This document shows positions 16,617 to 22,011 of a DNA stretch of 24,549 nt, in pieces. Within the stretch, counting starts at the first letter, position 1, and every line of letters begins with the position of its first letter. The notes below the pieces were generated by a model. It saw nothing but the letters and a program-made list of their open reading frames with translations, did no database searches and had not been told where the DNA came from. The stretch is from Pseudomonadota bacterium. GTDB lineage: Bacteria; Chloroflexota; Ktedonobacteria; Ktedonobacterales; JACDGC01. Position numbers and translations under genes: made by a program. Where the stretch lies: positions 1 through 24,549 of the forward strand of contig JAJPKG010000454.1 in NCBI GenBank assembly GCA_021323815.1, in the 5' to 3' direction.

Positions 16617-16940
16617 TTATTGCGCGCTGCCCAGCAGTTTCGCCGCCAGCGCATCGGCATCCACCTCACCTGCACCGTTTGCCAGGCGTGTTTGCAACGC
16701 CGCCACGCGCTCGGCACGGATCTGCGGCGTGGCGTGAGCGGCGGCCAGCGCGCGGGCAAAGAGTTGTGCGCCGGGCGAGAGCGCAATGACCGCGCCGGCG
16801 GGGGTGACAGCGGTGGTGGGGGCGGCATCAGCGCCGGATGAGCCTTGCGTAGCCTGCGCCCCCTTTGAGGAATTGGCGCGGCTGAGGGCATCACTATAGG
16901 CCGTCGTCGCGCGTTGCGAGGTGAGTTTGTCCAGGGTCAT
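16617..16940 (-). CDS. flgM: FlgM-like anti-sigma-28 factor
   Basis: 107 residues. The C-terminal part, SPGAQLFARALAAAH, RAERVAALQTRLANG and VDADALAAKLL, matches the FlgM helices that bind sigma-28 (FliA). The N-terminal half is Ala/Thr/Ser-rich and probably disordered, as in known FlgM. It would hold the late flagellar sigma factor until the hook is finished, then be secreted. The start taken is ATG at 16938-16940; an in-frame ATG at 16956-16958 would add six residues, and neither has an ideal ribosome site. It leads the operon flgM-flgN-flgK-flgL. No clear sigma-28 promoter was seen upstream. Confidence 0.75.
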   Translation of the reverse strand: MTLDKLTSQRATTAYSDALSRANSSKGAQATQGSSGADAAPTTAVTPAGAVIALSPGAQLFARALAAAHATPQIRAERVAALQTRLANGAGEVDADALAAKLLGSAQ

Positions 16941-17040
16941 GAGAAATCCGTCTCCCATTCTTCCGTATCAGGGACATGCCGCGTTCCCGTGAGCGAGTGG
17001 ACCGCGAATACAGGCGATCGCAAAACAACACGGATATCGC

Positions 17041-17135
17041 CGTGCCCGGTGAGCCGGGAGCCGGGAGCCGGGAGCCGTGCCCGGTGAGCCGGGAGCTAAA
17101 CCTCCCGGCTCGGAACAGAAACCCCTCCGGGCTAT
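17041..17135. repeat. Tandem CCGGGAG run and repeat family 2 copy upstream of flgM
   Basis: CGTGCCCGGTGAGCCGGGAG occurs at 17041-17060 and again at 17078-17097. Between them a 7-bp unit (GAGCCGG) is repeated about four times. The second copy runs into family 2 at 17088-17135: GCCGGGAGCTAAACCTCCCG, then GCTCGGAACAGAAACCCCTC and CGGGCTAT. The inner arms GCCGGGAG/CTCCCGGC form a hairpin. The interval lies in the 402-nt gap between the radical SAM gene and flgM. No gene was seen in that gap. Confidence 0.75.
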
Positions 17136-17191
17136 GTCCGGCGTACATTTGCAATCGGCACTATTCGCGTCTCAGGGCCATTCGGCCACGA

Positions 17192-17281
17192 AGTCCGGCT
17201 TGGCCGGACTGTACATGGAACGCACCATCAAAAGGCTCTGCGCCTTTTCTCTGATCCCTATCGGCGGCATAAACAGGGATC
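17192..17281. terminator. Three consecutive hairpins downstream of the radical SAM gene
   Basis: AGTCCGGC-TTG-GCCGGACT (17192-17210) is a perfect 8-bp stem. AAAAGGC-TCTGC-GCCTTTT (17230-17248) is a perfect 7-bp stem ending in four T on either strand. GATCCCT (17253-17259) pairs with AGGGATC (17275-17281). Read on the minus strand they follow the radical SAM stop by about 60 nt, so one or more may terminate that transcript before flgM. The middle one is the most terminator-like. Confidence 0.5.
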
Positions 17282-17342
17282 TTTAGGGCCAATTTGGCGA
17301 TTTTGGGGAGATTGCAGAAAACTCGCACACAAGGTGTATCAT

Positions 17343-18296
17343 TCACACCTCGTCAGAGGTATCCAGTTCCATCAGATCTTCTTGCAGGAAGCCCTCGGTG
17401 AGGCCGGCGGCTTCCATCGCGTCCACTGCCTCACGATATTCGCTCCAATGCAGACGGCGGTTGAGGGTGGGATCGTTGTGGGCTTTCCAGGCGGGGAAAT
17501 ATTGATCCATGACGCTGACGGGAGTATCAGGGCCGAGTTCGTCGGCGATCCATTGCAGCACTTCGCGCGTGCCGGCAATGCCGTTGGGCATGACCAGATG
17601 GCGGATCAGCAAGCCCCGGACGCCGATGCCCTCATCGTCCAGCCGCAGCGGGCCGACCTGGCGATACATCTCTTTGAGTGTGGCACGGTTCGACTCGACG
17701 TAATGCGGCATCTTGGAGGTGCGTAGCGCGTGTTTATCATCGGCATATTTCGCGTCGGGCAGATAGATATCCACCACGCCGTCCAGCAACTTCAACGTCT
17801 CAATATTCTCATAACCCGCGCAATTATAGACAATAGGCAGCTTCAAGCCACGTTCCGCCGCGATGACCAGCGCCTGCAAGATCTGCGGCACGTAATGCGT
17901 CGGCGTCACGAAATCCAGATTATGCACGCGGCGTTTTTGCAGCAGCAACATCATGTGCGCCAGGCGTTCGGGCGTGACGCGCTGGCCGTGACCATCCTGG
18001 CTGAGCCAATAATTCTGGCAATAGGTGCAGCGCGCCTGGCAGTGGCCGAAAAAGATCGTCCCCGCACCACGCGTGCCGCTGATGGGCGGCTCCTCGCGCC
18101 GGTGCACGTTCCATGACCCCACGATAATCTCCGTGGCGGATTTGCACACCGCCTTTTTGCCCGCCAGGCGGTTGACCTTGCAATTCTGCGGGCAGATGGT
18201 GCACGACGCCAGGATCTCCCACGCCGCGTCCGCCCGGCGCTGCAACTCGCCCGACGCCAGCAGATTGAGATAACTGGGGTATAGGAGTTCAGCCAT
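17343..18296 (-). CDS. Radical SAM protein, PflX / pyruvate formate-lyase activase-like
   Basis: 317 residues. The radical SAM cluster motif is C86-x3-C90-x2-C93 (GHCQARCTYCQNY). An N-terminal region has four extra cysteines (C32, C35, C39, C51; CTICPQNCKVNRL), a known trait of the PflX group (COG1313). The TIM-barrel blocks NCAGYENIETLKLLDG and DIYLPDAKYAD also fit. The enzyme would make a 5'-deoxyadenosyl radical; no glycyl-radical enzyme is nearby and the substrate is unknown. ATG at 18294-18296 has GAGG about 10 nt upstream, overlapping the stop of a 37-codon ORF only 12 nt away, so the two are probably co-transcribed. Confidence 0.88.
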   Translation of the reverse strand: MAELLYPSYLNLLASGELQRRADAAWEILASCTICPQNCKVNRLAGKKAVCKSATEIIVGSWNVHRREEPPISGTRGAGTIFFGHCQARCTYCQNYWLSQDGHGQRVTPERLAHMMLLLQKRRVHNLDFVTPTHYVPQILQALVIAAERGLKLPIVYNCAGYENIETLKLLDGVVDIYLPDAKYADDKHALRTSKMPHYVESNRATLKEMYRQVGPLRLDDEGIGVRGLLIRHLVMPNGIAGTREVLQWIADELGPDTPVSVMDQYFPAWKAHNDPTLNRRLHWSEYREAVDAMEAAGLTEGFLQEDLMELDTSDEV

Positions 18297-18308
18297 GAGC
18301 AGATGCCT

Positions 18309-18422
18309 CTACTTCAGTTGATCCAAGAGTTTGCCACATTCGCCGCGCGTGCCGAAAAGAGCGCATGAGTCACATTCCTCGGTTTGTCCTGCCTCATGCT
18401 CTTTGAGTGCCTCATCGGCCAT
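18309..18422 (-). CDS. 37-residue Cys-containing small ORF upstream of the radical SAM gene
   Basis: An ATG at 18420-18422 opens a 37-codon frame ending in TAG at 18309-18311, 12 nt before the radical SAM ATG. The peptide is charged at both ends (MADEALKEHEAG, KLLDQLK), with a core ECDSCALFGTRGEC holding three cysteines as C-x2-C-x7-C. An extended -10 (TGCTACAAT) lies 42 nt upstream, so it would be the first gene of the transcript. The ribosome site is weak (GAGG about 17 nt upstream). It could be a modification substrate, a small metal-binding partner or a leader peptide. I do not recognise a family; coding status is unproven. Confidence 0.5.
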   Translation of the reverse strand: MADEALKEHEAGQTEECDSCALFGTRGECGKLLDQLK

Positions 18423-18464
18423 TGGCTCTAACCATCAGATCACCTCGCTCTTCTGCTAGCAACT

Positions 18465-18473
18465 ATTGTAGCA
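18465..18473 (-). promoter_or_regulatory. Extended -10 promoter for the small ORF/radical SAM pair
   Basis: On the minus strand, TGCTACAAT gives an extended -10 (TG-n-TACAAT; hexamer at 18465-18470). The -35 region is poor. Transcription would begin near 18458, about 36 nt before the small ORF. The same TACAAT hexamer is used by the gcv promoter. Confidence 0.5.
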
Positions 18474-18531
18474 CACGGAACGGATTTGTTGGCCTCGTCT
18501 TTGGCTGGCACCGCATCTGGAAGATCACGAG

Positions 18532-18765
18532 TTGAAGCAGATTCCCATTGTGCCGGAAGGGACGCGGCTGAAACAGGGCGCGACATATCTGGATCTGCAC
18601 GCAGAGCACCCTCAGTCGTTCACCGCCCGCGCCAATATGGTCGCCGGCCCCGACAACTGGTACGTGCCGAAAACTGATGTGACCTATCCGCCGTGGAACT
18701 ATCTGATCGGTGTGCGCGAGCCGGCACGGCTGGATGCAACGCAGGAAGCCATCGACGAGCAATAG
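18532..18765 (+). CDS. Small hypothetical protein (77 aa)
   Basis: An open frame starting at TTG (18532) with GGAAG about 8 nt upstream. It reads KQIPIVPEGTRLKQGATYLDL, then MVAGPDNWYVPKTDVTYPPW and NYLIGVREPARLD, ending in TAG. The compositional order (Pro/Gly turns, aromatic WYVPK block) looks like a real folded domain. The frame is open back to about 18472 without a better start, so the 5' end may be lost or mis-set. I do not recognise a named family. It is 70 nt before the kinase gene on the same strand. Confidence 0.55.
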   Translation: MKQIPIVPEGTRLKQGATYLDLHAEHPQSFTARANMVAGPDNWYVPKTDVTYPPWNYLIGVREPARLDATQEAIDEQ

Positions 18766-18835
18766 CGGATAGCAGCAATTGTCCCCTTCTATGTGTCATG
18801 ATGAGAAGCGATCATCTGGCACAGGAAGAAGAACG

Positions 18836-19849
18836 ATGCAAGAACTCGCTGATCTCTGGCGAGCGTGGCCCATCGCCGGTCCCTGGCACCTGGCACCGCT
18901 GGCGGGCGGCACCAACAGCCAGGTCTGGCGCGCCACGCTGCCCGATGGCACGGCCTATGTGCTGCGCCTGCTCTCCACACAATCGTTGCCCCGCGCCCAG
19001 GCAGAGTTCGCTTTGGTGCGCGCATTGGCGGATCGAGGCTTGCCCTTTCAGGTGCCGGTACCGATTCCTACCCGCGACGGAACTGACATCGTGCCGCTTT
19101 CCGGTACCGACGCGCCGTCCCACTATGCCGCGCTCTTGCCCTTGCTGCCGGGCGAGCACCCTGAACGCGCTGATCTCGCCCAGACAGCGGGCGCAGCGCA
19201 CGGGCTGGCGGCGCTGGATGTCGCTTTCGCCGCACTGCCGGACGACCTCGCCGGCGAAGAGAGCGCGCCCGCGTTTGGCGACCTCGCCCGCTGGCATCCG
19301 CTGGTGCCGGACCCCGTCGCGGCAGTGGCGCAGTTGCCGATCTCTGAAAAAATGATACAGCGCGTGCAAGCGATCCTCAGCCGTGTGCTGGCTGCTGCGC
19401 CCGCGCTCCATGCCGCGTTGCCGCAACAACTGCTCCACCGCGATTACGATCCCAGCAACATTTTGATGATGGGAGAGCGCGTCACCGCCGTGTTGGATTT
19501 CGAGTTCGTCGGGCGCGATCTGCGCGTGCTTGATCTGGCGGTGGCGCTGAGCTGGTGGCCATATCCCCTCATGAACACCGGCCAGGAATGGGCGGTCATC
19601 GACACCTTCGGCGCGGCATATTGCCGTCATTTCCCGCTCACCGAACCGGAATTGCGTGCTCTGCCCGCCGTGCTGCGCTTGCGCGACGCCACATCCTTCA
19701 CGCATCGCATGGGGCGCTATTTCGCCGGGCAAGAATCCGAGGCGCGCATGATTGCTCGCGTGGAACATACCCTCTGGCGCGAGGAGTGGCTGACGACGCA
19801 TACCCAGCGGTTGCTCGATCTCGCTGTGACATGGCAAGCAACCTTATAG
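18836..19849 (+). CDS. APH-type phosphotransferase (aminoglycoside/homoserine kinase-like fold)
   Basis: 337 residues. GGTNSQVWRATLPDG (glycine-rich loop, residues about 24-38) is followed by YVLRLL, a VAIK-like strand. The catalytic segment LLHRDYDPSNILM gives H201, D203 and N208; VLDFEFVGRDLRVLDLA gives the metal-binding D221. This pattern defines the APH family, which includes homoserine kinase ThrB2, choline kinase, fructosamine kinase and antibiotic kinases; the substrate cannot be told from context. ATG at 18836 has AGGAAG 7-8 nt upstream; an earlier in-frame reading to 18779 lacks a ribosome site. Confidence 0.85.
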   Translation: MQELADLWRAWPIAGPWHLAPLAGGTNSQVWRATLPDGTAYVLRLLSTQSLPRAQAEFALVRALADRGLPFQVPVPIPTRDGTDIVPLSGTDAPSHYAALLPLLPGEHPERADLAQTAGAAHGLAALDVAFAALPDDLAGEESAPAFGDLARWHPLVPDPVAAVAQLPISEKMIQRVQAILSRVLAAAPALHAALPQQLLHRDYDPSNILMMGERVTAVLDFEFVGRDLRVLDLAVALSWWPYPLMNTGQEWAVIDTFGAAYCRHFPLTEPELRALPAVLRLRDATSFTHRMGRYFAGQESEARMIARVEHTLWREEWLTTHTQRLLDLAVTWQATL

Positions 19850-19855
19850 AAACCG

Positions 19856-19884
19856 TTGCAATAAAAGCTGCCTAGCAGTATATA
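19856..19884 (+). promoter_or_regulatory. Sigma-70-type promoter upstream of a 68-codon ORF
   Basis: TTGCAA (19856-19861) and TATATA (19879-19884) are separated by 17 nt, in a sharply AT-rich patch just after the kinase stop. An alternative -10 is TATAAA at 19881-19886. A transcript would carry the small ORF at 19926 and could read on into arsR-ino1. Confidence 0.55.
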
Positions 19885-19925
19885 AAATTTCATGCTATGC
19901 TTCATGGTGAAGAAGGGAGCATAAC

Positions 19926-20132
19926 ATGATTGCGTATTATGCCTCGCCATCAGCGATGACTCAGCCCGATGAGCAGTTGGCCGACATGCTCCTCTCTCGC
20001 AACGGCAAAAGATCTTCGCCCATTTGCATGCAACACACTGTCCTCAGCCCTTCGATCCATAAATCTACATTTATGGATCTGTTCGGCTTGACAAACTGGT
20101 TACACGTCTGTTATATAAATAACAGTTTATAG
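19926..20132 (+). CDS. Candidate 68-codon leader ORF
   Basis: ATG at 19926 has a strong ribosome site (GAAGGGAG, about 6 nt upstream) and sits 42 nt after a good -10, so its first part (MIAYYASPSAMTQPDEQLAD) may be translated. The distal part, however, runs through the 20054 palindrome and over the arsR-ino1 promoter, and its composition (SIHKSTFMDLFGLTNWLHVC) does not look like the rest. It may be a short gene whose end has been replaced, or a leader peptide. No family recognised. Confidence 0.35.
   Translation: MIAYYASPSAMTQPDEQLADMLLSRNGKRSSPICMQHTVLSPSIHKSTFMDLFGLTNWLHVCYINNSL
20054..20079. promoter_or_regulatory. Perfect 10-bp inverted repeat upstream of arsR-ino1
   Basis: GATCCATAAA (20054-20063) and TTTATGGATC (20070-20079) are perfect reverse complements around TCTACA. 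The related half-site TTTATAGATC recurs at 20126-20135, just past the -10. The pair is AT-rich against a GC-rich background and centred about 57 nt before the expected transcription start, a usual place for a regulator site. It could also be a hairpin ending the upstream transcript. Confidence 0.6.
20088..20125 (+). promoter_or_regulatory. arsR-ino1 promoter with palindromic operator over the -10
   Basis: A perfect -35 TTGACA (20088-20093) is followed after 17-18 nt by TTATAT/TATATA (20111-20117). The -10 lies inside CTGTTATATAAATAACAG (20108-20125), an inverted repeat with 7-bp arms CTGTTAT/ATAACAG. ArsR-family repressors commonly bind AT-rich palindromes overlapping their own promoter, so this is the likely autoregulatory site of the ArsR domain encoded next. 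Confidence 0.7.
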
Positions 20133-20137
20133 ATCAT

Positions 20138-20222
20138 GGGTGAGGCATGCCCTCGTCCTTCCCGATCTCAACCCGCGTGAGCGGGTTTCGTCGCATCGTA
20201 TTCAGGCGCGGTTTCAACCGCC
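20138..20222 (+). promoter_or_regulatory. Hairpin-rich 5' leader of arsR-ino1
   Basis: Three stems in order: the family 3 palindrome (20138-20158), AACCCGC-GTGA-GCGGGTT (20170-20187), and GCGGTT-TC-AACCGC (20208-20221), which ends 1 nt before the ribosome site GGAGG (20223-20227). The leader is about 110 nt. Whether any stem controls expression is unknown; the last could limit access to the ribosome site. Confidence 0.45.
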
Positions 20223-20231
20223 GGAGGCATC

Positions 20232-21797
20232 ATGGCGAGCGAGTGGCGCGAGAACGCGGATCTCAAGCAGCACTTGAACGCGCTGAATGATCCCTTCCGC
20301 CTGCACCTGCTGCGCTTGCTGGGCGAGCGTGGCGAGCTGACCGTCGGCCAATTGGTGAAGGAACTCGACCGCAGCCAGCCATTGGTGTCGTTTCACCTGA
20401 AGTTTTTGCGCGAAGCGGGGCTGGTGCAAAAGCACCAGCGAGGCCGCCAGGCCTATTACTCGCTGAACGCCGCCCAGTTCGCCCGGCTGCAATCCTTGCT
20501 GGAAAGCATGGTGCTGCCCGACCAGGTGCGGCGGCGCGTCAGCAACGTGCGCTCGCGGGGCGCTGCGGAAACGGGGGAAGCAGCGCGCCATACCTGCGAG
20601 CTGTGCGCCCACGTTCCCCCCTATCACGAAGAGGAAAGAAGCAACATGGGTAAGAAGGTTCGTGCCGCCATCATCGGCGTCGGCAACTGCGCATCATCGC
20701 TGGTGCAGGGCGTGGAATATTATCGCAACGCCAGCGAGACCGATTTCATCCCCGGCCTCATGCACGTCAACCTGGGTGGCTATCACGTCAGCGACATCGA
20801 GTTCAGCGCCGCCTTTGACATCGACAGCACAAAGGTGGGCAAGGATCTCAGTGAAGCGATCTGGGCTGGTCAGAACAACACCATCAAATTCGCGGATGTG
20901 CCGAACCTGAATGTGCCGGTGCATCGTGGCATGACGCATGACGGCCTGGGCAAATATCTCTCGCAGGTCATCACCAAAGCGCCCGGTTCCACCAGCGACA
21001 TCGTCAAGATCCTGCAAGACACCGGCACCGATGTCGTCATCAACTACCTGCCCGTCGGCAGCGAGACGGCGACGAAGTGGTACGTGGAGCAAGTGCTGCG
21101 CGCCGGCTGCGGCTTCGTCAACTGCATCCCCGTCTTCATTGGCCGCGAGCAATATTGGCGCGACCGCTTCGAGGCAGAGAAGCTGCCCATCGTCGGCGAC
21201 GACATCAAGAGCCAGGTCGGCGCAACCATCGTGCACCGCACTCTGGCGCGGCTGTTCCGCGAGCGCGGCGTGCGGCTTGAGCGCACCATGCAGCTCAACG
21301 TCGGCGGCAACACCGACTTCCTGAATATGCTGGAGCGCGAGCGCCTGGAATCCAAGAAGATCTCCAAGACCAACTCCGTCACCAGCCAGCTTGACTATGA
21401 CATCGGCGCGCAAAACGTCCACATCGGCCCCAGCGACTATGTGGCCTGGCTGACAGATCGCAAATGGGCTTACATCCGCCTGGAAGGCCGCACCTTTGGC
21501 GACGTGCCGCTGAACCTGGAACTGAAGCTGGAAGTGTGGGACTCGCCGAATTCCGCCGGCGTCGTCATCGACGCGCTGCGCTGCGCCAAGCTGGCGAAAG
21601 ATCATGGCATCGGCGGCGCGCTGCTCGGCCCCTCATCCTATTTCATGAAGTCGCCCCCGGTGCAATACACTGACGACCAGGCCCGCCAGTTGGTCGAGCA
21701 GTTCATCCAGCAATACGGGCTGAAGAGCGACACCAGCACCACCAACGGCCATGTCGCCGCTGAATCCCCGGCCCTGAGCGAGACCCCGGCAGAGTAA
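20232..21797 (+). CDS. ino1: ArsR-family regulator fused in frame to myo-inositol-1-phosphate synthase
   Basis: One uninterrupted 521-codon frame. Residues 1-138 are an ArsR-type winged helix (LTVGQLVKELDRSQPLVSFH recognition region, GRQAYYSLN wing) followed by HTCELCAH (H120, C122, C125, H127), a possible metal or redox site. Residues 139-521 form a full-length Ino1 starting MGKKVRAAIIGVGNCASSLV (NAD-binding) and containing NYLPVGSETATKWY, GDDIKSQVGATIVHR and LNVGGNTDFLNM. Ino1 turns glucose-6-phosphate into inositol-3-phosphate using bound NAD+. Met139 (20646) has its own ribosome site, so the cell might make the fusion, free Ino1, or both. ATG at 20232 has GGAGG only 4 nt upstream. The Ino1 is of the actinobacterial/Chloroflexota type. 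A lost arsR stop or a sequencing slip cannot be excluded. Confidence 0.88.
   Translation: MASEWRENADLKQHLNALNDPFRLHLLRLLGERGELTVGQLVKELDRSQPLVSFHLKFLREAGLVQKHQRGRQAYYSLNAAQFARLQSLLESMVLPDQVRRRVSNVRSRGAAETGEAARHTCELCAHVPPYHEEERSNMGKKVRAAIIGVGNCASSLVQGVEYYRNASETDFIPGLMHVNLGGYHVSDIEFSAAFDIDSTKVGKDLSEAIWAGQNNTIKFADVPNLNVPVHRGMTHDGLGKYLSQVITKAPGSTSDIVKILQDTGTDVVINYLPVGSETATKWYVEQVLRAGCGFVNCIPVFIGREQYWRDRFEAEKLPIVGDDIKSQVGATIVHRTLARLFRERGVRLERTMQLNVGGNTDFLNMLERERLESKKISKTNSVTSQLDYDIGAQNVHIGPSDYVAWLTDRKWAYIRLEGRTFGDVPLNLELKLEVWDSPNSAGVVIDALRCAKLAKDHGIGGALLGPSSYFMKSPPVQYTDDQARQLVEQFIQQYGLKSDTSTTNGHVAAESPALSETPAE
20632..20648 (+). promoter_or_regulatory. Internal ribosome site and ATG for the Ino1 domain
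   Basis: AGGAAAG (20632-20638) precedes ATG 20646-20648, with about 10 nt between AGGA and the ATG. The ATG begins exactly where the canonical Ino1 N-terminus begins. This suggests that arsR and ino1 were once separate genes and that free Ino1 may still be initiated here. Confidence 0.5.
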
Positions 21798-21830
21798 TAG
21801 AGGATTGGCAATGGGATCGCGCGTGGCGAG

Positions 21831-21878
21831 ATAGCCCATCGGGGTTTCTTTTCCGAGCCGGGGGTTTAAGCCCCTGGC
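21831..21878. repeat. Repeat family 2, inverted copy downstream of ino1
   Basis: ATAGCCCATCGGGGTTTCTT, then TTCCGAGCCGGGGGTTTAAG and CCCCTGGC. This closely matches the reverse complement of the 17088-17135 unit, over about 48 bp. The GCCGGGGG/CCCCTGGC arms form a hairpin around TTTAAG. It lies 34 nt past the ino1 stop. Confidence 0.75.
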
Positions 21879-21926
21879 GGGCGTCGAGCGCCACGAATCT
21901 CGCCATTTATAGCAATGCCAACACGA

Positions 21927-21961
21927 AACGCCGGTCACCTCATGACGAGATGGCCGGCGTT
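21927..21961. terminator. Hairpin between convergent ino1 and S53 protease genes
   Basis: AACGCCGG (21927-21934) pairs perfectly with CCGGCGTT (21954-21961) around a 19-nt loop. Being between convergent genes, it may stop transcription from either side. No strong T tract. Confidence 0.45.
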
Positions 21962-21971
21962 GCATTACTTC

Positions 21972-21998
21972 CCCTCTCCAGCTTTGCTGGGGAGAGGG
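21972..21998. repeat. CCCTCTCC...GGAGAGGG intergenic palindrome
   Basis: CCCTCTCC (21972-21979) pairs with GGAGAGGG (21991-21998); inside, CCAGC/GCTGG can also pair. The form 'CCCTCTCC-AGCTTTGCT-GGGGAGAGGGTCGGGG' resembles a dispersed palindrome known in many bacterial genomes. It ends 14 nt from the protease stop and may act as its terminator. Confidence 0.55.
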
Positions 21999-22011
21999 TC
22001 GGGGAATGGGG

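Noticed and set aside
16598..16894. N-terminal extension of FlgN by 99 residues
   Set aside because: It is the flgM gene read in another frame; ATG 16597 has its own ribosome site.
16941..17342. Sigma-28 promoter before flgM
   Set aside because: No TAAA-N15-GCCGATAA-like match was found; only repeats and hairpins are present.
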